From the NCBI GenBank assembly GCA_019423755.1, contig JAHZAU010000013.1:1-59879 (forward strand): a stretch of DNA of 59,879 nt, read 5' to 3'. Position numbers and translations under genes: made by a program. Within the stretch, counting starts at the first letter, position 1. Every line of letters starts with the position of its first letter. Positions 31,795 through 40,092 of the stretch are shown in pieces. Below the pieces are notes generated by a model that was given only the letters and a program-made list of their open reading frames with translations, had not been told where the DNA came from and did no database searches. Source of the stretch: Oscillospiraceae bacterium (GTDB lineage: Bacteria > Bacillota > Clostridia > Oscillospirales > Ruminococcaceae).

Positions 31795-33384
31795 ATGAAA
31801 AAGATTTGCACCCTTCTTCTGGCGCTGGCACTGATGACCAGCACCCTGGCTGGCTGCGCAGGTAACACCGACGCTGCTGAGCCTGCCGCTTCCACAGAGG
31901 AAACTACTTCCGAGACCAAGCAGGAAGAATCGGTTTCCGGCGAGAGCGAGACTGCTCCTCAGCCGGCCCAGACCGAGGCCGAAGGTCCGGTTGCTCCCAA
32001 ATATGTGTTCCTGTTTATCGGTGACGGTATGAGCTACCCGCAGTTCCAGTCCGCTTCCGACTATCTGGGTGCTGTAGCCGATACCAACAACGACGATATC
32101 CTGGACGGCCCCAGCAAGCTGTCCTTTATGAACTTCCCGGTTGCGGGTTCGGCGGTGACCTATGACTCCACCTCCTTCTGCCCCGACTCGGCTTCCACCG
32201 CTACCTCCATCTCCACCGGTCACAAGACCTACTCCGGCACCATCAACATGGACGAGACCATGACCATCCCCTACGAGACCATTGCCGAGCAGCTGCGTGA
32301 CCAGAAGGACTTCGAGATCGGCGTTATCTCCTCGGTCAACCTGAACCACGCTACCCCCGCAGCCTTCTACGCCCATCAGGCCAGCCGCAATAACTACTAC
32401 GAGATCGGCCAGGAGCTGATCGCTTCCGACTTTGATTACTTTGCCGGCGGCGCCCTGCTCAAGCCCACCGGTGCGGAAGAAGACCAGCCTGACCTGTACG
32501 GACTGGCTGCCGAGGCGGGCTACAAGGTAGCCAAGACCCAGGCTGAGGCCGAAGCCATCACCGCTTCCGACGAAAAGGTGCTCATCGTGGACGAGCATCT
32601 GGCTGACTCCGACGCTATGGCCTATGAACTGGACCGCAGCGACGATATGTGGGCGCTGAGCGATTATGTGAAAAAGGGCATTGAAGTCCTGGACAACGAC
32701 AACGGCTTCTTCATGATGGTCGAAGGCGGCAAGATCGACTGGGCTTGCCATGCAAACGACGCCGGTTCCACCATTGCCGACACCATCGCTCTTTCTGAGG
32801 CAGTAGATGTAGCAGTCGAGTTTGCCAATCAGCATCCCGACGAGACCCTCATCCTGGTCACCGGCGACCATGAGACCGGCGGTCTGACCATTGGTTTCGC
32901 CGGCACCGACTACGACACCTACTTCACCAACCTGACCAACCAGAAGATCTCTTATGCCAAGTATGACAGCGACTATGTCGCTTCCTACAAGGAAAACGGC
33001 ACCTCCTTCGAAGATGTGATGAAGGACGTGGAGCAGCTCTTCGGCCTGAAGATGCAGGGCGAGGAAGGCGACAAGCTGGTACTCACCGAGTACGAGGTAC
33101 AGCGCCTGCGCGACGCTTACGACGCTACCATGGATGCTACCCGCGCCGACCGCGACCCCTCTCAGGAAGAATATGTCCTCTACGGCACCTATGAACCCCT
33201 GAGCGTTACCATCACCCATATCCTCAATAATAAGTCCGGTATCAACTTCTCCTCCTACGCCCACACCGGTCTGCCGGTAGCGGTCTTTGCCTCCGGCGCT
33301 GGTCAGGATCAGTTCGAGGGCTTCTACGATAACACCGATATCTATCACAAGCTGGCGGATATGCTGGGCGTTACCGCTAAGTAG
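31795..33384 (+). CDS. Alkaline phosphatase (PhoA family), lipoprotein
   Basis: A 529-residue surface phosphomonoesterase. The signal peptide MKKICTLLLALALMTSTLAG is followed by a lipobox cysteine at about 22 and a Glu/Ser/Thr-rich linker to about 75. The catalytic domain shows the metal motif YVFLFIGDGMSYPQ, the nucleophile region CPDSASTATSISTGHKTYSG (Ser in DSAST), the metal-ligand stretch VEGGKIDWACHANDA and VTGDHETGGLT. ATG 31795 has GGAGGAAAG upstream, and upstream in-frame starts would destroy the signal peptide. Pho-box-like repeats upstream suggest phosphate-starvation control. Confidence 0.93.
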   Translation: MKKICTLLLALALMTSTLAGCAGNTDAAEPAASTEETTSETKQEESVSGESETAPQPAQTEAEGPVAPKYVFLFIGDGMSYPQFQSASDYLGAVADTNNDDILDGPSKLSFMNFPVAGSAVTYDSTSFCPDSASTATSISTGHKTYSGTINMDETMTIPYETIAEQLRDQKDFEIGVISSVNLNHATPAAFYAHQASRNNYYEIGQELIASDFDYFAGGALLKPTGAEEDQPDLYGLAAEAGYKVAKTQAEAEAITASDEKVLIVDEHLADSDAMAYELDRSDDMWALSDYVKKGIEVLDNDNGFFMMVEGGKIDWACHANDAGSTIADTIALSEAVDVAVEFANQHPDETLILVTGDHETGGLTIGFAGTDYDTYFTNLTNQKISYAKYDSDYVASYKENGTSFEDVMKDVEQLFGLKMQGEEGDKLVLTEYEVQRLRDAYDATMDATRADRDPSQEEYVLYGTYEPLSVTITHILNNKSGINFSSYAHTGLPVAVFASGAGQDQFEGFYDNTDIYHKLADMLGVTAK

Positions 33385-33452
33385 CATCTGTTTTCGGGCG
33401 GCGGGTGCGCCTGTACTCTCCCCATGGGCCCATCCCGGCACCCCCGCCAAGA

Positions 33453-33497
33453 CCGCTTCTGCTTTCTGGACGCTGTCCGGGCAGAAGCGGCTGTTTT
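33453..33497 (+). terminator. Terminator-like hairpin after alkaline phosphatase
   Basis: CCGCTTCTGC (33453-33462) and GCAGAAGCGG (33481-33490) are perfect 10-base arms enclosing a second small stem GGAC/GTCC. The following CTGTTTT is a weak T tract. Confidence 0.65.
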
Positions 33498-33535
33498 ATG
33501 CCAAAAAACGTATGACCAAAGGAGTTTCCGCTATT

Positions 33536-34738
33536 ATGAACCGCTTCCCACGCCTGACCCGACCCACCCGCCAATCCCTGCACTATTCGGCGCCGGTACT
33601 CATCTGCCTGCTGGCCATCGCGGTGCTGCTGCTGCTTCCCACCGGATACGAAGGCGCAGAGACCTACACCGAAGCGGACCATTGCTCCGCTCGGGTGCTG
33701 GAGGTGGATGATTCCGCCATCATCGACACCGGCCTGGTGCGTTCCGGCGAACAGCGCTGCCAGATCCAACTGCTGGGAGGCCGCTTTGCTGGGCAGGTCA
33801 CCCAGGGCATCAACCCGCTCAACGGCTCGCTGGAGCAGGATAAGATCTTTGCCCCCGGGGATAAGGCCATGGTGCTGGTCAGCTACCAGGGAGAGGACAT
33901 CCTTTATGTCAGCATGGTGGACCACTACCGCTTGGGCTGGGAAGGGGTGATGGCGGCGGGGTTCGCGCTCTTCCTCATCCTCTTTGCCGGGAAGACCGGT
34001 GTGCGGGCCATCGCTTCCTTTGTGCTCACCGTCCTTTCCATCTGGAAGGTGCTGGTGCCTCTTTACCTGAAAGGCATCAACCCCATTTGGAGCGGCCTGG
34101 CCATCACCTTGTTTTTGACCGTGATGATCATTGCGCTGGTTTACGGATTTGACCGGCGCTGTGCCTCGGCGGTGTCCGGCTCCTTTTTGGGGATTTTGGT
34201 CACCTGTGTGCTGGGAGCTCTCTTTACCGACCTGTTCCAGCTGCATGGAGCGGTCATGTCCTATTCCGAAAGCCTGCTGTATTCCGGTTACCAAGACCTG
34301 AACCTGACCCGGATCTTCATGGCTTCGGTGTTTATCGGGGCCTCCGGCGCCATTATGGACCTGTCGGTGGATATCACCTCGGCGGTCTATGAGGTGGTGG
34401 AAAAACGCCCCGACCTGTCCTGGTGGGAGGCGGCTCGCTCCGGCATGAACGTGGGCCGTGCCGCTATGGGCACAATGACCACCACGCTGCTGTTGGCTTA
34501 TTCCGGCGGTTATGTGGCGCTGCTTATGGTATTCATGGCGCAGGGAACCCCCATGGATAATATCCTAAACTACAAGTATGTGGCTGCGGAACTGATCCAC
34601 ACCGTGATCGGCTCCTTCGGGCTGGTGACGGTGGCGCCCTTTACTGCGTTGTGCGCCGGACTGCTGCTCACCGGGGTCCGACAGGAACACCGCCTCCCTG
34701 CTTCTGCCCCGGTGGCCGAGCTGCATCAGGAAGGCTAG
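33536..34738 (+). CDS. YibE/F family membrane protein
   Basis: A 400-residue protein with an N-terminal membrane anchor (about 21-38), an extracytoplasmic beta-rich domain (about 45-145, with VRSGEQRCQIQLLGGRFAGQ), and about seven C-terminal transmembrane helices. The C-terminal part has the YibE/F hallmarks FIGASGAIMDLSVDITSAVY (about 262-281) and GRAAMGTMTTTLLLAYSGG. The family is widespread in Firmicutes with no settled function. ATG 33536 follows AAAGGAG by ten bases; the frame is open further upstream into the phosphatase gene but lacks a site. It stands alone between two terminators. Confidence 0.9.
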   Translation: MNRFPRLTRPTRQSLHYSAPVLICLLAIAVLLLLPTGYEGAETYTEADHCSARVLEVDDSAIIDTGLVRSGEQRCQIQLLGGRFAGQVTQGINPLNGSLEQDKIFAPGDKAMVLVSYQGEDILYVSMVDHYRLGWEGVMAAGFALFLILFAGKTGVRAIASFVLTVLSIWKVLVPLYLKGINPIWSGLAITLFLTVMIIALVYGFDRRCASAVSGSFLGILVTCVLGALFTDLFQLHGAVMSYSESLLYSGYQDLNLTRIFMASVFIGASGAIMDLSVDITSAVYEVVEKRPDLSWWEAARSGMNVGRAAMGTMTTTLLLAYSGGYVALLMVFMAQGTPMDNILNYKYVAAELIHTVIGSFGLVTVAPFTALCAGLLLTGVRQEHRLPASAPVAELHQEG

Positions 34739-34750
34739 GAGCCCAAAAGA

Positions 34751-34785
34751 AAAACCGCCGTCTCCGCAGGGAGAACGGCGGTTTT
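34751..34785. terminator. Bidirectional terminator between YibE/F and MATE genes
   Basis: AAAACCGCCGT and ACGGCGGTTTT (34751-34761, 34775-34785) enclose an inner CTCC/GGAG stem. It lies between convergent genes. Confidence 0.85.
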
Positions 34786-34791
34786 GTGGTT

Positions 34792-36174
34792 TTATGCCTT
34801 GGAAGGGGAGGGGACGGACTGTTCCAGCCGGGCAAAGAGACGGCGCAGCACCAGCACGGCGGCGGTGGCCAGCACCACCTCGGCCACAAACTGAGCGTAA
34901 GCCAGGCCGTAGAGGGGGAACAGCCAGTTGAGCAGGCAGAGGGCGGGGATCTCCAGGACGATCTTGCGCAGGATGGCGAAGATCAGCGATTCCCGGCCCA
35001 TGCCCACCGCCTGGAAGACGCCCACGGCTAAAAAGTCGATGGACAGGAAAGGCAGCCCCAGGCAAAGCCCGCGCAGGAAGCGGGAGCCGGTCTGGATGAT
35101 CTCTTCGTTCTGCATAAACAGGGAAACGAAGGTCCCCGGGAAGCAGAAGAACAGCACCGCCACCGTGACGATCACCGACAGGGCTACCGTGCGGGAGAAG
35201 GAGACGGTCTTGCGCATACGGGGGACGTTGCCGCTGGAATAGTTGTAGCTGATCAGCGGCATGACGCCCTGGGAAAGGCCCTGGGAGACGTACATGGGCA
35301 CCATATAGATCTTCTGGCTGATGCCCATAGCGGCCACGGCGGTGGCCCCGTAGGAGGAGGTGAAGTTGTTGAGGATGGTCATGCCGGTGACGTTGAGCAG
35401 GTTCTGGATGGAGGCGGGGATGCCCACGCTGCAGACCCCCACCACAATGTCCCGCCGGAAGGAGAACATCTGCGGACGGATGCAGACGAAGGTCTTGCCC
35501 CGGCGCACCAGCAGCAGGACAAAGAAGTACAGGCAGGCCACGCAGTTGGAAAGGAAGGTGGCAAGCCCGGCCCCGGCGGCACCCATATCCAGGCCCCAGG
35601 GCAGGATAAAGATGGGGTCCAGGATGATGTTGAGCAGACAGCCGCTCATGGTGCCCACGCTGGCGTGCAGCGCCGCGCCCTCCGAGCGGACCAGATAGGC
35701 CATGACCACGTTGAGTATGGCCGGTACCGCTCCGCAGCTCACCGTCCAAAGCATATACTGGGCGGTAGCCTGGGAGGTGACCTCATCGGCGCCCAGCAGG
35801 GCCAGCAGCGGCGCTTTGCCCAGGGTGCAGGCCAGGGAGAACAGCGCCCCGCAACCCAGGGCGCAGTAGAACCCGAAGGCGGAGCTTCGGGAGACGGTGT
35901 CAAAGTCCTTGCGGCCCAGCGCCCGGCTCATCATGCTGGAACTGCCGACGCCGAAGAGGTTATTGATGGCGTTGAAGGCCAGCAGTACCGGGGCTGCCAG
36001 GGTGACGGCGGCGTTTTGCACCGGGTCGTTTAACATACCGACGAAATAGGTGTCGGCCAGGTTGTAGATCACCATGACCAGCGAGCTGAGGATGGTGGGG
36101 ACCGCCAGCTGTGCCACAGCCTTGGGGATGGGGGCATCTTCAAAGAGAGCGGTCTTGCTGTCCAGGGACGGCAT
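34792..36174 (-). CDS. MATE family efflux transporter
   Basis: A 460-residue multidrug/Na+ antiporter-type protein with twelve predicted helices in two similar halves. Family landmarks are LAVPTILSSLVMVIYNLADT near 23-42, FVGMLNDPVQNAAVTLAAPV, and in the second half GIPASIQNLLNVTGMTILNN. ATG 36174 is preferred over an in-frame ATG at 36183, which abuts the AAGGAG site too closely. It is divergent from a second MATE gene with a 409-base spacer. Substrate is unknown. Confidence 0.92.
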   Translation of the reverse strand: MPSLDSKTALFEDAPIPKAVAQLAVPTILSSLVMVIYNLADTYFVGMLNDPVQNAAVTLAAPVLLAFNAINNLFGVGSSSMMSRALGRKDFDTVSRSSAFGFYCALGCGALFSLACTLGKAPLLALLGADEVTSQATAQYMLWTVSCGAVPAILNVVMAYLVRSEGAALHASVGTMSGCLLNIILDPIFILPWGLDMGAAGAGLATFLSNCVACLYFFVLLLVRRGKTFVCIRPQMFSFRRDIVVGVCSVGIPASIQNLLNVTGMTILNNFTSSYGATAVAAMGISQKIYMVPMYVSQGLSQGVMPLISYNYSSGNVPRMRKTVSFSRTVALSVIVTVAVLFFCFPGTFVSLFMQNEEIIQTGSRFLRGLCLGLPFLSIDFLAVGVFQAVGMGRESLIFAILRKIVLEIPALCLLNWLFPLYGLAYAQFVAEVVLATAAVLVLRRLFARLEQSVPSPSKA

Positions 36175-36583
36175 GGGTCTCATCTCCTTTTTTCGAATGA
36201 ATATAACGGGTTTTATGAATGATTATAGCATAGTTTGCGCCGGAAGAAAACCGCAAATCCTCCTGGGCACGCTCCAAAGGAGAGCTTCGTGGCAAAACAC
36301 GCAGCGACGGGCGGCGGAGCAACTGGAAAAATCCCGGCGAAAAACCGCTTTTTTGGCAGCAAAGCAGGGGGAAAACCGGCGTATCAGGGGATAAACCGGG
36401 GGAAACCGCCGTCAATCACCGCTTTGCAATCCTTTCCTTTCTTTCCGTAAGGGAAGAGGACTTCCATAAAAGAAAATGAAATAGGTACTTGTAGCCGGAG
36501 GAAAAGAAACTTATAATAATAATATCACAGAACAGCCATATCGTTTTTACGATATGGTAAATTTTTTTGGAGAGGGTGGTACC
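36175..36583. other. Intergenic region between divergent MATE genes
   Basis: No gene is supported in these 409 bases. The left side has a minus-strand TATAAT (36227-36222) with an upstream TG and no good -35 box. The right side has a promoter (36489-36517) and a palindrome (36536-36557). The middle is rich in G and A on the plus strand without clear structure. Confidence 0.6.
36489..36557 (+). promoter_or_regulatory. Promoter and palindromic operator of the second MATE gene
   Basis: TTGTAG (36489-36494) and TATAAT (36512-36517) are 17 bases apart. About 12 bases after the expected start site, CCATATCGT and ACGATATGG (36536-36544, 36549-36557) are perfect 9-base arms around TTTT. This could be a repressor site or a 5' mRNA hairpin. 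Confidence 0.6.
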
Positions 36584-37942
36584 ATGATAATCGTCAACGA
36601 GCCGATGACCTCCGGCCCCATCTGGAAGCGGGTGACCTTCTTCGCCCTGCCCATCCTGCTGGGAAACCTGTTCCAGCAGCTTTACAACACGGTGGACTCG
36701 TTGATCGTCGGTAACTATCTGGGGAGCAGCGCCTTGGCGGCGGTCAGCTCCTCCGGCAGCCTGATCTTTATGCTCATCGGCTTCCTCACCGGCATCTCCG
36801 CCGGAGCGGGCGTCATCGTGGCGCAGCTTTACGGCGCCGGGGACGACGAAAAGCTCCATCGGGCGGTCCATACGACGGTGGCCTTCGGTTTGGTGGCCGG
36901 TGTGGTGATGACGGTGGCCGGCATGGCCTTTTCGCCCCAGATCTTACGCTGGATGGGTACCCCGGAAAGCGTCATGGCCGATTCGGTGACCTATCTGACC
37001 ATCTATTTTTCCGGCTCCCTGGGCTTTGTTATGTACAATATCTTCGTCGGTATTTTGCAGGCGGTGGGGGACAGCCGGCACCCGCTGTATTATCTGATCG
37101 CCTCCTCGGTCATCAACCTGGTGCTGGACCTGCTGTTTATCCGAGGCTTCCATACCGGGGTGGGCGGCGCCGCTTTGGCGACGGTGATCTCCCAGGTGGC
37201 CAGCGCCTTGCTTTGCCTGTGGCAGATGCTGCGGGAAAACGAGCGCTACCGCCTCTATCCCGCCCACATCCGCTTTGACCGGGAGATGCTGGGGCAGATC
37301 ATCCGGGTGGGCCTGCCCTCCGGCATCCAGAACTCCATTATTGCCTTTGCCAACGTGGTGGTGCAGTCCAACATCAACGCCTTCGGCGAGATGGCCATGG
37401 CAGGCTACGGCGCTTACAGCAAGATCGAGGGCTTCGGCTTCCTGCCCATCACCAGCTTCACCATGGCGCTGACCACCTTTGTGGGCCAGAACCTGGGCGC
37501 CCGGCAGTATGAACGCACCCGCCGGGGCGTGCGCTTCGGCATCCTGGTGACGGTGGTGCTGGCAGAGCTCATCGGCGTGCTGGTCTTCCTCTTTGCACCG
37601 CAGATGATCGCCGCCTTCGACCCCACCCCCGAGGTGGTGCAGTTCGGCATCGAAAAGGCCCGGACGGCGGCGCTGTTCTACTTCCTGCTGGCCTTCTCCC
37701 ACTCCATCGCCGCCGTGCTGCGCGGCGCCGGTAAGGCAGTGGTGCCGATGATCGTCATGATGGTCTGCTGGTGCATCATCCGCGTGGCCTTCCTGACGGT
37801 GACCATCCCCCTGACCCACAGCATCCAGATGGTCTACTGGGTTTACCCGCTCACCTGGTCGCTCAGCTCCCTGACCTTCCTGGTCTACTACAAAAAGGCC
37901 AACTGGATGGCCGGCTTCGACAAAGAAGAGAAAGCCGAATAA
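36584..37942 (+). CDS. MATE family efflux transporter
   Basis: A 452-residue protein with about twelve transmembrane helices. The N-terminal block FFALPILLGNLFQQLYNTVD (about 19-38), SLIVGNYLGSSALAAVSSSG and the second-half block VGLPSGIQNSIIAFANVVVQ are typical of the Firmicutes NorM/DinF-like branch. ATG 36584 lies behind GGAGAGGGTGGTACC. It diverges from the other MATE gene; the two share little sequence, so they are not a recent duplication. A palindrome in the leader suggests specific regulation. No adjacent MarR or TetR gene is present. Confidence 0.93.
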   Translation: MIIVNEPMTSGPIWKRVTFFALPILLGNLFQQLYNTVDSLIVGNYLGSSALAAVSSSGSLIFMLIGFLTGISAGAGVIVAQLYGAGDDEKLHRAVHTTVAFGLVAGVVMTVAGMAFSPQILRWMGTPESVMADSVTYLTIYFSGSLGFVMYNIFVGILQAVGDSRHPLYYLIASSVINLVLDLLFIRGFHTGVGGAALATVISQVASALLCLWQMLRENERYRLYPAHIRFDREMLGQIIRVGLPSGIQNSIIAFANVVVQSNINAFGEMAMAGYGAYSKIEGFGFLPITSFTMALTTFVGQNLGARQYERTRRGVRFGILVTVVLAELIGVLVFLFAPQMIAAFDPTPEVVQFGIEKARTAALFYFLLAFSHSIAAVLRGAGKAVVPMIVMMVCWCIIRVAFLTVTIPLTHSIQMVYWVYPLTWSLSSLTFLVYYKKANWMAGFDKEEKAE

Positions 37943-37947
37943 TCCCC

Positions 37948-37977
37948 AGCGCTCCCACCCGTCGGGGGCGCTTTTTG
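37948..37977 (+). terminator. Terminator of the second MATE gene
   Basis: AGCGC-TCCC pairs with GGGGG-CGCT around a short CACCCGTC loop, followed by TTTT. Confidence 0.75.
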
Positions 37978-38000
37978 TTGGGAAAACCGCCCAAAAGTAC

Positions 38001-38030
38001 GGATACAAGCCCGGCCCTGCCGCATAGAAT
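38001..38030 (+). promoter_or_regulatory. Candidate sigma-E promoter of spoIIID
   Basis: CATAGAAT (38023-38030) is close to the sigma-E -10 consensus CATACAMT. GGATACA (38001-38007), 15 bases upstream, is a partial match to the -35 consensus. spoIIID is a sigma-E gene in Bacillus, so the site is reasonable. Confidence 0.4.
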
Positions 38031-38065
38031 GGGGTGAAGATCAAATTCTGTGGGAGGGGAAGCGA

Positions 38066-38377
38066 GTGAAAGGCTTACCGGAAGAGCGGGCCATCGCGCT
38101 GGCTCAATACATGATCGAGGAGGACGCCACCGTGCGGCAGGCGGCCAAGAAGTTTTCCATTTCCAAAAGTACGGTACATAAGGACGTGACCCAGCGGCTG
38201 CGGATGGTGCATCCCAACCTGTACGAGCAGGTAAAGAAGGTGCTGGACAAAAACAAGCAGGAGCGCCACATCCGCGGCGGTATGGCCACCCGGGAAAAGT
38301 ACGAGGCGCTGCGCCACGGGGAGGACGCCGCCGCCTTGGAAAAGAAAGCGCAAGAAACGCCAACTTTTTCACATTAA
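38066..38377 (+). CDS. spoIIID: Sporulation transcriptional regulator SpoIIID
   Basis: A 103-residue DNA-binding protein of the mother cell during sporulation, where SpoIIID modulates sigma-E genes and switches on sigK-stage genes. The core is highly recognisable: ERAIALAQYMIEEDATVRQA and the helix-turn-helix AKKFSISKSTVHKDVTQRL (about 27-45), then RHIRGGMATREKYEAL. The start is GTG at 38066 behind GGGAGGGGAAGCGA. The C-terminal tail of about 20 residues is longer than in Bacillus (93 residues). The gene indicates a spore former. A sigma-E-like promoter lies upstream. Confidence 0.95.
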   Translation: MKGLPEERAIALAQYMIEEDATVRQAAKKFSISKSTVHKDVTQRLRMVHPNLYEQVKKVLDKNKQERHIRGGMATREKYEALRHGEDAAALEKKAQETPTFSH

Positions 38378-38523
38378 ATCCCCAAAATCCAAGGGGACGG
38401 CCCCGATTTTGTACCGGAGGGATGGTTTTATTATAAAAGATGACTATAAAAATGAGAAAAACAAGAGGCTTTCTATGGAAAGTCCCGAAATGGGGAAAGA
38501 GGAGCAAAACACAGATTTTTTGC
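38378..38523. other. Intergenic stretch after spoIIID
   Basis: No gene is supported. AATCCCCAAAATCC followed by a GGGGACGGCCCC hairpin-like segment near 38391-38404 might terminate spoIIID, but the T tract is weak. The next signal is the promoter of the riboswitch RNA. Confidence 0.4.
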
Positions 38524-38553
38524 TTGATTTTTGCGGTGTATTTTTTGTATACT
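38524..38553 (+). promoter_or_regulatory. Candidate promoter for the purine riboswitch RNA
   Basis: TTGATT (38524-38529) and TATACT (38548-38553) are separated by 18 bases. The expected start site near 38560 lies about 75 bases before the aptamer. Confidence 0.6.
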
Positions 38554-38636
38554 TAGAGCTGGAATAACTTTTTCATACTTCATTTTTTCTCTATCATCTT
38601 TTTATGCTGCAAAAAGCAGCAAACTCCCTTTTTTCT

Positions 38637-38711
38637 TTGTTCATATAAGCCTGCTGATTTGGTGTGGGCGTTTCTACGTGGCAGCCGTAAACTGTCGTAC
38701 GCTATGAGCAA
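38637..38711 (+). ncRNA. Purine riboswitch aptamer, guanine class, without a downstream gene
   Basis: P1 is TTGTTCATA (38637-38645) with TATGAGCAA (38703-38711). P2 is GCCTGC with GTGGGC and a loop containing TGATTTGG. The junction is GTTTCTAC (38670-38677). P3 is GTGGCAG with CTGTCGT and loop CCGTAAA (38685-38691). The junction ends in C-TATG, and the C at 38702 corresponds to the specificity position that is C in guanine and U in adenine riboswitches. The GG and CC of the two loops can form the kissing contact. P3 depends on several wobble pairs. No same-strand gene follows; the next gene is rplA on the other strand. Confidence 0.85.
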
Positions 38712-38769
38712 GATCCTTTTTTCCCGACGTTTCTTTTGACGATATCTTTTTCTTGTCTTTTTCCCGTAT

Positions 38770-38815
38770 AATCAAACGAGCCGGTCCCACCGCGGGGCCG
38801 GCTCGTTTGATTTTT
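38770..38815 (+). terminator. Strong terminator downstream of the purine riboswitch
   Basis: AATCAAACGAGCCGG (38770-38784) and CCGGCTCGTTTGATT (38798-38812) are perfect 15-base arms followed by a T run on the plus strand. No T run follows on the minus strand, so it appears to end the riboswitch RNA. Confidence 0.88.
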
Positions 38816-38834
38816 GGCGCAAAAAAACACAGAA

Positions 38835-38869
38835 AAAAACCACCTTCGCCGGATAAAGACGAAGGTGGT
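38835..38869 (-). terminator. Terminator of the rpmG-rplA operon
   Basis: On the minus strand ACCACCTTCG and CGAAGGTGGT are perfect 10-base arms running into seven T. It lies 24 bases after the rplA stop. Confidence 0.9.
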
Positions 38870-38892
38870 GAAAAACCGTGGTAATCCGAAGA

Positions 38893-39588
38893 TTAGAGGT
38901 ATTTTGCAGGGTTGATCTTTACGCCAGGGCCCATGGTGGTAGCCAGAACGCAAGATTTTACATACTGACCCTTAGCAGCGGCGGGTTTCGCTTTGACGAT
39001 AGCGCCCATGAGAGTATCGAAGTTCTCCTGGAGCTTCTCAACGCCGAAGGAAGCTTTGCCGATGGGGCAGTGGATGATGTTGGTCTTGTCCAGACGGTAC
39101 TCGATCTTACCAGCCTTAGCTTCCTGAACAGCTTTGGCAACGTCGGGGGTGACGGTACCAGCCTTCGGAGAAGGCATCAGGCCTCTGGGGCCCAGGATCT
39201 TACCGAGACGGCCAACAACGCCCATCATGTCGGGGGAAGCGATGACCACGTCGAACTCCATCCAGCCGCCCTGGATTTTCTGCATGTACTCTTCAGCACC
39301 AGCGTAATCAGCGCCAGCATCCAGAGCACCCTGGACTTTGTCGCCTTTGCAGAAAGCAAGGACGCGGACGGTTTTACCGGTACCGTTGGGCAGTACAACT
39401 GCGCCACGGACCTGCTGCTCAGCGTGACGGGAGTCAACGCCCAGTCTTACGTGAACCTCTACAGTTTCGTCAAATTTGGCTTTTGCGGTTTTGATGCACA
39501 GGTCGAGAGCTTCGTTGGGCTCGTACAGAGCGGCTTTGTCGACCAGTTTGATGCTATCCTGATATTTCTTACCGTGTTTCATTATCAA
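38893..39588 (-). CDS. rplA: 50S ribosomal protein L1
   Basis: L1 forms the mobile stalk that helps release tRNA from the E site and is a translational repressor of its operon in several bacteria. The 231 residues include the N-terminal GKKYQDSIKLVDKAALYEPN, the LGKILGPRGLMPSPKAGTVT signature (about 122-141) and NIIHCPIGKASFG. AGGAGGAGTAATTG precedes the ATG. It is the last gene of this transcript; a terminator follows directly, so rplJ and rplL, the usual next genes, are not adjacent here. Confidence 0.98.
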   Translation of the reverse strand: MIMKHGKKYQDSIKLVDKAALYEPNEALDLCIKTAKAKFDETVEVHVRLGVDSRHAEQQVRGAVVLPNGTGKTVRVLAFCKGDKVQGALDAGADYAGAEEYMQKIQGGWMEFDVVIASPDMMGVVGRLGKILGPRGLMPSPKAGTVTPDVAKAVQEAKAGKIEYRLDKTNIIHCPIGKASFGVEKLQENFDTLMGAIVKAKPAAAKGQYVKSCVLATTMGPGVKINPAKYL

Positions 39589-39644
39589 TTACTCCTCCTT
39601 ATCCTGAGTGGTAAACGCGGAAAAATCCTCCCACCCGGGGAGTA

Positions 39645-40070
39645 CTAGTCTACTACCTCGACACCCATTGCGCGGGCAGAACCTGCGATCATGCTGATAG
39701 CAGCATCCAGGTTAGCGGCATTGAGGTCGGGCATCTTCATCTCAGCGATCTTCTGCAGCTGTGCTCTTGTGATCTTAGCAACTTTGGTCTTGTTGGGTAC
39801 ACCGGAACCAGACTGGATGTTGCACTCTTTCTTGATGAGGACAGCAGCCGGGGGAGTCTTGGTAACGAAGGTGAAGGATCTGTCGGCATATACGGTGATA
39901 ACGACAGGGATGATCAGACCAACGTCATTTTTGGTTCTTTCGTTGAATTCCTTGGTGAAAGCCATGATGTTGACACCATGCTGACCAAGAGCCGGGCCTA
40001 CCGGGGGCGCCGGAGTTGCTTTTCCGGCGGGAATCTGCAGCTTAATGTAGCCGGTAACTTTCTGAGCCAT
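39645..40070 (-). CDS. rplK: 50S ribosomal protein L11
   Basis: L11 forms the GTPase-associated centre with 23S rRNA and is needed for the RelA stringent response and for thiopeptide binding. The 141 residues begin MAQKVTGYIKLQIPAGKATP with the proline-rich linker PPVGPALGQHGVNIMAFTK (about 22-40), followed by the C-terminal RNA-binding domain. ATG 40070 is set by GGAGGTGCAATTAG. A 204-base leader with conserved-looking structure separates it from nusG. Confidence 0.98.
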   Translation of the reverse strand: MAQKVTGYIKLQIPAGKATPAPPVGPALGQHGVNIMAFTKEFNERTKNDVGLIIPVVITVYADRSFTFVTKTPPAAVLIKKECNIQSGSGVPNKTKVAKITRAQLQKIAEMKMPDLNAANLDAAISMIAGSARAMGVEVVD

Positions 40071-40092
40071 TCTAATTGCACCTCCATAAGAT

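Noticed and set aside
38702..38953. An 83-codon minus-strand frame between the riboswitch region and rplA
   Set aside because: It crosses the riboswitch RNA terminator and the rplA terminator and has no start signal or recognisable sequence.
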